From NCBI GenBank assembly GCA_964569185.1, contig CAZMTP010000032.1, forward strand, positions 1-19,475: 19,475 nt of DNA. The letters are read 5' to 3'. Below, in pieces: positions 8,376 through 14,023 of this stretch (within the stretch, counting starts at the first letter, position 1; each line of letters starts with the position of its first letter). Below the pieces are notes generated by a model. The model worked only from the letters and a program-made list of their open reading frames with translations. It ran no database searches and was not told the origin of the DNA. The stretch is from DATIJP01 sp964569185 (GTDB lineage Bacteria > Chlamydiota > Chlamydiia > Chlamydiales > Rhabdochlamydiaceae). A program made the position numbers and the translations under genes.

Positions 8376-8924
8376 ATGCTAAGAGCACTCTTTCTTACAC
8401 TACTTTTACCCTTTTCAACTTTATTACAATCTGAGGAAGTATCTATGGCCGAATCAAAACAGATCATGGTGATTGAAACCAATCAAGGCGTTATTGAAGT
8501 GACTCTCTTCCCTGATAAAGCGCCCAAAGCAGTAGAAAATTTTGAAAAATTGGCCGCATCTCATTACTACGATGGAACCATCTTCCATCGCGTCATTAAA
8601 GGCTTTATGATCCAAGGCGGAGATCCGCAAGGCAATGGCACCGGTGGGCAATCGATCTGGGGCAAGTCTTTTAGCGATGAATTTGTCCCTACCCTTACAT
8701 TTAGCCGCCCAGGGCTCTTAGCGATGGCCAATCGCGGTCCTAATACTAATGGTAGTCAATTTTTTATTACTACTGCCGCCACCCCATGGCTCAATAATAA
8801 ACATACTATCTTTGGTGAGGTCACCAGCGGGATGGATGTAGTTAAAAAAATTGAATCCTCTCCTGTGCGCAATGACCGCCCTGTAGAGCCGTTAAAGATT
8901 ATAAAAATCTATTTAAAAAAGTAG
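8376..8924 (+). CDS. Exported cyclophilin-type peptidyl-prolyl cis-trans isomerase
   Basis: Catalyses cis-trans isomerisation of peptidyl-proline bonds, probably in the periplasm. An AAGGAG ribosome binding site supports the ATG at 8376. That start gives a hydrophobic leader (MLRALFLTLLLPFSTLLQS) absent from the shorter internal start at MAESKQ (residue 24), so export is likely. The catalytic set is complete by comparison with human CypA: Phe70-His71-Arg72, Phe77-Met78, Gln80 in FMIQGGD, Phe130 in NGSQFF, Trp138 and His143 in WLNNKHTIFG. The 182-residue length fits one cyclophilin domain plus the leader. It lies 15 bases after cydB and may be co-transcribed with cydAB. Confidence 0.93.
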   Translation: MLRALFLTLLLPFSTLLQSEEVSMAESKQIMVIETNQGVIEVTLFPDKAPKAVENFEKLAASHYYDGTIFHRVIKGFMIQGGDPQGNGTGGQSIWGKSFSDEFVPTLTFSRPGLLAMANRGPNTNGSQFFITTAATPWLNNKHTIFGEVTSGMDVVKKIESSPVRNDRPVEPLKIIKIYLKK

Positions 8925-8933
8925 TTTTTTTAA
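8913..8933 (+). terminator. Weak AT-only hairpin at the cyclophilin stop
   Basis: TTAAAAAA (8913-8920) and TTTTTTAA (8926-8933) are perfect complements around the stop codon. The stem has no G-C pair, so it is at best a weak intrinsic terminator, though it does end in a T tract. Confidence 0.3.
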
Positions 8934-8957
8934 CTTTATTTACATAATTAACTTTGA

Positions 8958-8963
8958 TATAAT
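8958..8963 (+). promoter_or_regulatory. Consensus -10 box (TATAAT) ahead of the small secreted peptide gene
   Basis: A perfect TATAAT lies 29 bases before the ATG at 8993, in an AT-rich gap. At 17-18 bp upstream only TTTATT-like sequence is found, so the -35 box is poor. This suggests that the small gene, and perhaps the ribonuclease gene after it, has its own sigma-70-type (sigma-66) promoter. Confidence 0.45.
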
Positions 8964-8992
8964 ATTGCCCGTTATAATTAGGAGTAATAATT

Positions 8993-9172
8993 ATGTTAAA
9001 AAAGTTAATTTATTTAATTGTTCCTATGGCATTTCTTTCTGTGGGATTCGCTGATGAGACGATCACTAAAATCCCTGAGGAAGACATTATAGTAGATATT
9101 ATACCTGATAACTTCTACGACCCAGATAAAGTGGTCGAAGGTCCTATTCCTCATCCTAGCGATGTAAAATAA
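8993..9172 (+). CDS. Small secreted protein, 59 residues, unknown function
   Basis: An AGGAG ribosome binding site 8 bases before the ATG makes this one of the best translation starts in the window. The product has a clear signal peptide (MLKKLIYLIVPMAFLSVGFA) with an A-x-A-like end. The mature part, about 39 residues, is acidic and Pro-rich: DETITKIPEEDIIVDIIPDN, then a Tyr-Asp-Pro turn, ending in PIPHPSDVK. It has no Cys and no lipobox. I do not recognise a family. It lies between the cyclophilin and ribonuclease genes, with 38 bases to the latter. Confidence 0.75.
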   Translation: MLKKLIYLIVPMAFLSVGFADETITKIPEEDIIVDIIPDNFYDPDKVVEGPIPHPSDVK

Positions 9173-9210
9173 ATAGATAATTACCTAAAAAATAAGGTAT
9201 ATAGTGTGGA

Positions 9211-10644
9211 ATGAGCGATGGAATAGTCGAGCTTTCTGCACTTGCTGACCAGGTGATGGTGGAAAAAGGGTTTATTCCTAATTTTCCACCGTCTGCTATA
9301 GAAGAACTTTCAAAGATCCAGGGAACTCTCCTGGATTTTCCTTTGCGCGATCTGCGCTCGCTTCTTTGGGTCTCCATTGACAATGATGATTCTTTAGATT
9401 TAGACCAGTTAACCTATGCCGAAGAAGATAAAATCTATGTCGCTGTTGCCGATGTAGACAGTTTGGTGAAAAAGGGATCGGCTTTAGATCAATATGCGGG
9501 CCATAACACTACTTCAGTATATACCCCAACAAAAATTTTCCCCATGTTCCCGGCCAAACTTTCCAATAATCTCACATCGCTCAATGAAAAGTGCGACCGC
9601 TCTGCGATTGTGATCGAAATGAAAGTAGATGAAAAGGGCGCTTTCTCATTAATAGATGTCTATTCTGCCCTGGTGCGCAATCAGGCAAAATTGACCTACA
9701 ATGGAGTGGCCGCTTTTTTAGACTTGAGGACTCCCCTGTCTAATCCGGCCGTTAACGAGGCCATTAAACAACAACTAAGATTACAAGATTCCCTAGCGCA
9801 AAAGATGCATGCTTATCGCATTGAACAGGGCGCTTTAAGTTTTAAAACGATCGAAATGGTGCCCATCATTAAAGACGGCATGGTGGTCGGCTTAGTAGAA
9901 GCTCCCTATAACCGAGCGCATGCGATTATTGAGCAATTCATGATCGCTGCAAACTCATCGATGACCCATTATTTAAATGAAAACAATATGCCTGCTTTAA
10001 GACGTATTGTGCGTAAACCAAAACGGTGGGACCGGATTGTTGCGCTCGCTAAAGAATATGGCGAAATGCTTCCTTCTTCTCCTGATGCGAAAGCATTAGA
10101 GCAGTTCCTTTTAAAACAGATGAAAAAAGATCCCTTGCATTATCCAGATCTTTCTCTGCTTATGATTAAATTGATTGGACGCGGAGAATATGTGCTGGCA
10201 CGCCCTAAGGAACGCGCGTTAGGCCATTTTGATTTGGCTCTGCGTGAATATGCCCATACTACTGCGCCTAATCGTCGCTATCCTGATCTGATTATGCAAC
10301 GGCTTTTGAAGAGTCATTTCAATCAAGAAAAATTGCCCTATACGATGAAAGCATTGGCAGCTATAGCACAGCGTTGCACAGAAAAAGAAGACGATGCGGC
10401 TAAAGTAGAGCGGCGTATGCGCAAATCTGCTGCTGCCTTGCTTCTTTCGCAATACATTGGTACCCGTTATAAGGCAGTAGTCACCGGCGCCAGCGCAAAA
10501 GGCACCTGGGTTAGAGTATTGGCTCCTCCGATCGAGGGCAAACTCATAAAAGGATTTAAAGGGCTAGATGTGGGCGATAAAGTGGAAGTAAAGTTGGTCG
10601 ATGTCAATGTAACGAAGGGCTACATCGATTTTAGTAAAGAATGA
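9211..10644 (+). CDS. RNB-domain ribonuclease (RNase II/R superfamily)
   Basis: Probable processive 3'-5' exoribonuclease in the cytoplasm. The 477 residues contain the RNB catalytic domain followed by an S1-like OB fold (about 418-477: RYKAVVTGASAKGTWVRVL to the end). The active-site motif reads SIDNDDSLDLDQL. By alignment with E. coli RNase II, Asp57, Asp63 and Asp65 match D201, D207 and D209, while the fourth acid (D210) is Gln66. The DLDQ form occurs in a known RNB subfamily and need not mean inactivity. Other motifs include TTAPNRRYPDLIMQRLL and VERRMRKSAAA. The N-terminal segment LSALADQVMVEKGFIPNF fits this subfamily and supports the ATG at 9211, although only a poor ribosome binding site precedes it. 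It overlaps the next gene by 4 bases (ATGA). Confidence 0.85.
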   Translation: MSDGIVELSALADQVMVEKGFIPNFPPSAIEELSKIQGTLLDFPLRDLRSLLWVSIDNDDSLDLDQLTYAEEDKIYVAVADVDSLVKKGSALDQYAGHNTTSVYTPTKIFPMFPAKLSNNLTSLNEKCDRSAIVIEMKVDEKGAFSLIDVYSALVRNQAKLTYNGVAAFLDLRTPLSNPAVNEAIKQQLRLQDSLAQKMHAYRIEQGALSFKTIEMVPIIKDGMVVGLVEAPYNRAHAIIEQFMIAANSSMTHYLNENNMPALRRIVRKPKRWDRIVALAKEYGEMLPSSPDAKALEQFLLKQMKKDPLHYPDLSLLMIKLIGRGEYVLARPKERALGHFDLALREYAHTTAPNRRYPDLIMQRLLKSHFNQEKLPYTMKALAAIAQRCTEKEDDAAKVERRMRKSAAALLLSQYIGTRYKAVVTGASAKGTWVRVLAPPIEGKLIKGFKGLDVGDKVEVKLVDVNVTKGYIDFSKE

Positions 10645-11882
10645 AATTATTTATTTTTCTCATCATTACAGTTTCATGTTATGCCGTGACTCATGATCAC
10701 AATCATGAAATGTCTATGCATGGAATGTATGGCACTTATCCCATGGGGCGCGATGCGACAGGCACAAGTTGGATGCCTGGTTCTACACAGATGCCCGAGA
10801 TCCATCGCACTGCTCACCATTGGGAGCTGATGATGCATGGATATCTGATGGCAATTTACGATGATCAAAGAGGACCTAGAGGAGATCATAAATTTTTCAG
10901 TGAAAACATGTTCATGTTCACTGCACAAAAGGATATCGGGTGTGGCACGTTTGCTTTTCGCAATATGCTCTGTATTGAACCTGCTACCATAGGATGTCAT
11001 GGTTATCCACTCCTTTTACAGACGGGGGAAACGTGCAATGGTGTGACACCTCTCATTGATCGTCAACATCCACATGATTTTATGATGGAATTGGCTGTAG
11101 TCTACACAGTGCGATTTTTAGAGACAGATTCCCTTTTTGCTTATTTTGGGTATCCTGGAGAACCTGCTCTTGGTCCGCCTGCGTATATTCACCGTTTTTC
11201 AGCCTTTTTTAATCCAGAAGCTCCCATCACGCACCATTGGCTAGATTCGACACATATTTCTTTTGGAGTGGCCACAATAGGATTTGTACGCGATTGGCTT
11301 AAAATTGATCTGTCTATTTTTAATGGCAGAGAACCAGACCAGCACCGATGGAATTTTGATCGGCCACGGTTTGATTCCTACTGTGGACGAATATCGATCA
11401 ATCCCACAGAAAATATTGCAGCACAGATCAGCACTGGTTTTTTAAGAAGTCCTGAACAATTAGAACCCAAAATGAACACACAACGTACTACTGCTTCTAT
11501 TAGTTATAATAAAGCTTGGGAAGTGAGCAATTGGCAAATCACAGGGGCTTGGGGATTAAACCAAAATCGTCCTGGCCATAATTTAAATGGAGTTCTTTTG
11601 GAAACAGCCATTGAAATCCATCACCGGCATGTAATATTTGGCAGGGCCGAATATGTGGCCAAAGATGAACTTTTTATTCCTCCAAATCCTAATGCGAATA
11701 AAGTGTTTAACGTAGGGAAAATAGACCTAGGATATCTATTTGAGTTTCCGCTTATTCCTTATACCCTTTGGGGGCTTGGATTTGTCGGGAGTGCTTCTTT
11801 TGTTCCCCATTCTATTAAATCTGACTATGGCGGAACGCCATTCTCCTATATGGCCTTTTTAAGAATCGAACTTAAAGATTAA
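10641..11882 (+). CDS. His/Met-rich outer-membrane-type protein, conserved uncharacterised family
   Basis: The 413 residues begin with a signal peptide (MKLFIFLIITVSCYA). A His/Met-rich mature N-terminus follows (THDHNHEMSMHGMYG) and continues with many Met, His and Trp residues to about residue 90. Signature stretches include GRDATGTSWMPGST, YPLLLQTGET, PLIDRQHPHDFMMELA, GEPALGPPAYIHRFSAF, EAPITHHWLDSTHISFGVAT and NGREPDQHRWNFDRPR. From about 220 onward, alternating strands end in an aromatic/charged terminus (FLRIELKD), as in beta-barrels. I recall the family as conserved in Gram-negative bacteria, often near copper or heavy-metal efflux genes. No such gene is visible here. Metal binding is therefore inference from composition. 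It is translationally coupled to the RNase gene. Confidence 0.7.
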   Translation: MKLFIFLIITVSCYAVTHDHNHEMSMHGMYGTYPMGRDATGTSWMPGSTQMPEIHRTAHHWELMMHGYLMAIYDDQRGPRGDHKFFSENMFMFTAQKDIGCGTFAFRNMLCIEPATIGCHGYPLLLQTGETCNGVTPLIDRQHPHDFMMELAVVYTVRFLETDSLFAYFGYPGEPALGPPAYIHRFSAFFNPEAPITHHWLDSTHISFGVATIGFVRDWLKIDLSIFNGREPDQHRWNFDRPRFDSYCGRISINPTENIAAQISTGFLRSPEQLEPKMNTQRTTASISYNKAWEVSNWQITGAWGLNQNRPGHNLNGVLLETAIEIHHRHVIFGRAEYVAKDELFIPPNPNANKVFNVGKIDLGYLFEFPLIPYTLWGLGFVGSASFVPHSIKSDYGGTPFSYMAFLRIELKD

Positions 11883-12388
11883 GCAGAACGTTTATAGGCC
11901 ATTTTATTGATGCCTTCTATCTGTTCAGTTCCCTTTGCAAGTTCTGTCAGCTTTTTATCCGCATTGCCTTCTTCATGGGAAGAATCTTCGAGTAATCGTT
12001 CCACTTTAAACAACTTAAAATAACGCGCATGTTCTTTTAAGGCGCCATAGCTGGCAATTTCATAATGTTCAATCTTTTGGCAACTATTAATTAAAGCTGC
12101 AGCGCGCACGATCGGATCATAATTGCCACTGATGAATTTTTCACATTCTTTTAAGAGCTCTCTTATAGGAGTGCAGGTTCCCCCAGAGAAATTTTCTTTC
12201 AATTCTTTTGCAATCATATCTAATCGTTTGATCTGCTGTTTTGATTCTTCAAGATGGTGTGCGAGCGCTTTCTTTAACTCATTTAATTCGGCCGCTTTGA
12301 TGATTTTAGGCATCGTTTTCACAATCTGTTTTTCTGCGCTATAGATTTTCTTAAGTTCGTCTATAAATAAATCGTAAAAATCTTTCAC
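11879..12388 (-). CDS. DUF892 (YciE/YciF-type) ferritin-like protein
   Basis: A 169-residue all-helical protein. It opens with the family signature FYDLFIDELKKIYSAEKQIV and continues through HHLEESKQQIKRLD, QKIEHYEIASYG and a late SSHEEGNADKKLTELA. Candidate di-metal ligands are Glu19, Glu47/48 and His45, Glu107, Glu110 and Glu139/140, as in ferritin-like four-helix bundles. Members such as E. coli YciF are stress-induced; the biochemical role is not established. Its ATG overlaps the stop of the upstream membrane-protein gene by 4 bases. It ends tail to tail with the His/Met-rich protein gene, again with a short overlap. Confidence 0.88.
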   Translation of the reverse strand: MKDFYDLFIDELKKIYSAEKQIVKTMPKIIKAAELNELKKALAHHLEESKQQIKRLDMIAKELKENFSGGTCTPIRELLKECEKFISGNYDPIVRAAALINSCQKIEHYEIASYGALKEHARYFKLFKVERLLEDSSHEEGNADKKLTELAKGTEQIEGINKMAYKRSA

Positions 12389-12621
12389 TCTGCCTCCTGG
12401 TAATAGTTGGGTTCGAGCTCTATTTCCATGGACCGATCATGGATATCGATTTCGAAATCCCATAGTGTAATTAACTTAATCGAGACCAGTACAAGAATAA
12501 TGGCTAAAATAATGGCAAGCACACTGGTGTATTTAAATCCCCATTTTTTGCTATAGGGCCATCGTGGAAAAGTTACTGCAATAAGGATCAGCAGTACAAG
12601 AATAAGAATTAGACCCATCAT
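12385..12621 (-). CDS. Small DUF3309-like membrane protein with acidic C-terminal tail
   Basis: A 78-residue protein with two hydrophobic spans (about 3-18 and 32-53) separated by FPRWPYSKKWGFKYTS. The W-P-Y-S-x-x-W-G motif is the hallmark of DUF3309 proteins, which are normally about 50 residues. Here a further 25 residues follow, mostly acidic (WDFEIDIHDRSMEIELEPN), so the protein is an extended version. Two consecutive Met codons are possible starts, preceded by GAGG. The 4-bp overlap with the DUF892 gene makes this a two-gene unit, probably for envelope or general stress (inference). Confidence 0.7.
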   Translation of the reverse strand: MMGLILILVLLILIAVTFPRWPYSKKWGFKYTSVLAIILAIILVLVSIKLITLWDFEIDIHDRSMEIELEPNYYQEAE

Positions 12622-12674
12622 GCCTCTTTTTTTTCATCCATAGCAAATTCTAATTTAATAGGGTAGGTTCATCT

Positions 12675-12713
12675 TTGAAAAAACAATACTACCCTTATAT
12701 TTTGCATTATAGT
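12675..12713 (+). promoter_or_regulatory. Possible promoter of the charged-protein gene
   Basis: TTGAAA at 12675-12680 is followed 15 bp later by TATATT (12696-12701). A second -10-like box, TATAGT, lies at 12708-12713. The spacing is short for the first pair and there is no partner for the second, so the exact boxes are uncertain. The divergent gap (12622-12737) would also have to hold the promoter of the DUF3309/DUF892 unit. Confidence 0.35.
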
Positions 12714-12737
12714 AATTCAAGAATTAAGGATAGATTC

Positions 12738-13187
12738 ATGGCTAAAAAAAAGGCACGCTTTAATAAAAAAAAGACAAAAACTGTACGTCTAACCCGCGCG
12801 AAGTCTCTGAAAAATAAAAGCAAAAAAAAGGTTCCCACTAGCTTTGAAACAGATGATCTTCCAGGACAAAGGCGTTTAGAGGGCCATTGGGATCGGCGGC
12901 ATAAATCAGAAAAGGGATATGGAGGTCCTTTCCGCTCCCCTCGTTATATGCAAGATTATATCAACGCAGAAGCGCGCCATTGGGAACAAGTGTATGGAAC
13001 TGAGGGCGACTATGGCGATGAAGGCAAAAGCCGTCCGGGAAATCGTTATAGCGATCAAAGTTCAGAAGAAAAACGGCATCTCAAAGAAAAATCTGACCCG
13101 CATCGCGGCTCTGGGCGTGATATGCAAGATATCGAAGATGAAAAATTCGATGATGAAGATTACCATCCCGAAAGAAAAACGTCTTAA
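12738..13187 (+). CDS. Highly charged small protein, basic start and acidic end, unknown function
   Basis: AAGGA 7 bases before the ATG at 12738 fixes the start and gives 149 residues; the frame stays open upstream but without a better start. Residues 1-33 are extremely Lys/Arg-rich (MAKKKARFNKKKTKTVRLTR). The rest is hydrophilic and Gly/Arg/Asp/Glu-rich, with WDRRHKSEKGYGGPFRSPRY and an acidic tail (DIEDEKFDDEDYHPE). There is no signal peptide and no membrane span. The composition suggests a disordered nucleic-acid-binding protein, as in histone-like proteins, but no family is recognised. It runs convergent to the broken ribbon-helix-helix gene. Confidence 0.65.
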   Translation: MAKKKARFNKKKTKTVRLTRAKSLKNKSKKKVPTSFETDDLPGQRRLEGHWDRRHKSEKGYGGPFRSPRYMQDYINAEARHWEQVYGTEGDYGDEGKSRPGNRYSDQSSEEKRHLKEKSDPHRGSGRDMQDIEDEKFDDEDYHPERKTS

Positions 13188-13217
13188 TCAAATATACGAT
13201 TTAATTTCTTAGATGTC

Positions 13218-13477
13218 TTATTTTTTAGAGAGCCTTTTGAGCATTGAAGCTTTATCTATGAGAAATTCTTTAAGTAAAACATCCAATTCTTCATCGCTTG
13301 CTTTTTTTTTGCTTTATCCTTTTCTAAACTAGGCAAATTACTAATGACATATTCATTTAAACTGACTCCTTCCCTAGTAGCAAGTAATTTAAGATATTTG
13401 TGTAGCTTTAGTGGTAAATCTATAGTGAATCTTATAGTCTCATCTTTTTGATGATTGTGATGCTGTTTATGAGTCAT
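13218..13477 (-). pseudogene. Ribbon-helix-helix (antitoxin-like) gene with a one-base frameshift
   Basis: The frame from ATG 13477 encodes a His/Lys-rich start, a typical RHH strand (ETIRFTIDLPLKLH) and two helices (KLLATREGVSLNEYVISNLP), as in Arc/HicB-type antitoxins. It stops at 13256 after 73 residues. Just before, a run of nine A (13310-13318 on the plus strand, as T) ends the good reading: the original frame gives KNWMFYLKNFS. Restoring one A gives ASDEELDVLLKEFLIDKASM and then LKRLSKK, with a stop at 13218-13220, a natural amphipathic helix. The restored protein would have 86 residues. This could be a true lesion, a sequencing error in a homopolymer, or transcriptional slippage. No toxin gene lies beside it and no ribosome binding site is clear. 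Confidence 0.65.
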
Positions 13478-13513
13478 AAAAATTTACGCAACCCCCACGC
13501 AAGCCAACCGTTT

Positions 13514-13837
13514 GCTCTACCGCTATTTTAAAAAAATAGCGGTAGTCGGATTCCCCTCAGGCGAAAGCGGCTCCCGCCGTCGTTCGCCCATCGGGCCGGT
13601 TCGCTCGCTGCATCTCGCTCACTTCGAATCCGAACGCAACACAAACTCTTGTGTTGCTCTACCGCTATTTTAAAAAAATAGCGGTAGTCGGATTCCCCTC
13701 AGGCGAAAGCGGCTCCCGCCGTCGTTCGCCCATCGGGCCGGTTCGCTCGCTGCATCTCGCTCACTTCGAATCCGAACGCAACACAAACTCTTGTGTTGCT
13801 CTACCGCTATTTTAAAAAAATAGCGGTAGTCGGATTC
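13514..13837. repeat. 142-bp tandem repeats carrying the tRNA 3' end
   Basis: Two identical 142-bp units (13514-13655 and 13656-13797) are followed by the first 40 bp of a third (13798-13837) that runs into the tRNA. Each copy holds the last 17 nt of the tRNA (TAGCGGTAGTCGGATTC on the plus strand, at 13537, 13679 and 13821). Each also holds a 13-bp hairpin (CTACCGCTATTTT / AAAATAGCGGTAG with a 3-base loop) and a 9-bp hairpin (GCAACACAA / TTGTGTTGC). A GC-rich middle lies between TCGGATTC and GAATCCGA inverted ends. The unit length is not a multiple of three, so no repeated peptide is encoded. The array occupies nearly all of the 13478-13820 gap, where I see no gene. Confidence 0.95.
13801..13829 (-). 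terminator. Perfect 13-bp hairpin overlapping the tRNA 3' end
   Basis: The arms at 13801-13813 and 13817-13829 are fully complementary, and the same hairpin recurs at 13517-13545 and 13659-13687. Read in the tRNA direction, the acceptor end CTACCGCTA is followed directly by seven T, then by the second arm. It could stop transcription or compete with folding of the tRNA acceptor stem. Assignment as a terminator is tentative because the T tract lies in the loop. Confidence 0.35.
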
Positions 13838-13894
13838 GAACCAACGACACGCGGATTATGATTCCGCTGCTCTAACCAACTGAGCTATACCGCC
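13821..13894 (-). tRNA. tRNA with anticodon CAU: elongator Met, or Ile2
   Basis: A 74-nt cloverleaf without encoded CCA. The acceptor stem GGCGGTA/TACCGCT has a G1-U72 wobble and discriminator A73. The D arm is GCTC-AGTTGGTTA-GAGC. The anticodon stem GCGGA/TCCGC has the loop ATCATAA, placing CAU at 34-36. The T arm is GTTGG/CCGAC with loop TTCGAAT. It lacks the GGG/CCC anticodon stem of the initiator, so it is an elongator methionine tRNA or the Ile tRNA whose C34 is turned into lysidine by TilS. It follows tRNA-fMet by 27 bases on the same strand. Confidence 0.93.
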
Positions 13895-13921
13895 AAAAAG
13901 GAAAAGAAAACGGAAAAAGAA

Positions 13922-13994
13922 TAGCGGGGGAAGGATTCGAACCTCCGGCCTTTGGGTTATGAGCCCAACGAGCTAACCACTGCTCCACCCCGCG
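13922..13994 (-). tRNA. Initiator tRNA-fMet (anticodon CAU)
   Basis: A 73-nt cloverleaf without encoded CCA. The hallmarks of an initiator are present: an unpaired first position (C1 opposite U72) in the stem CGCGGGG/CCCCGCT, and three G-C pairs at the base of the anticodon stem (TTGGG/CCCAA, loop CTCATAA). The D arm GAGC-AGTGGTTA-GCTC and T arm GGAGG/CCTTC resemble E. coli tRNA-fMet closely. E. coli has A at position 72, so the mismatch here is C-U rather than C-A. It lies 29 bases downstream of waaA on the same strand and may be processed from the same transcript. Confidence 0.95.
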
Positions 13995-14023
13995 ATAAGC
14001 GGAAATTGTAACAAATATTCTAT

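Noticed and set aside
10674..11000. 108-residue minus-strand frame opposite the His/Met-rich protein
   Set aside because: Its His/Met/Cys pattern is the complement of the CAT/ATG-rich coding strand; the sense frame has a signal peptide and family motifs.
12919..13212. 97-residue plus-strand frame overlapping the charged protein
   Set aside because: It is a +1 shadow of the frame that has the ribosome binding site; its composition simply mirrors the Lys/Ile bias of AT-rich DNA.
13514..13797. CRISPR array
   Set aside because: The units are 142 bp, identical throughout and without variable spacers, and no cas gene is present.
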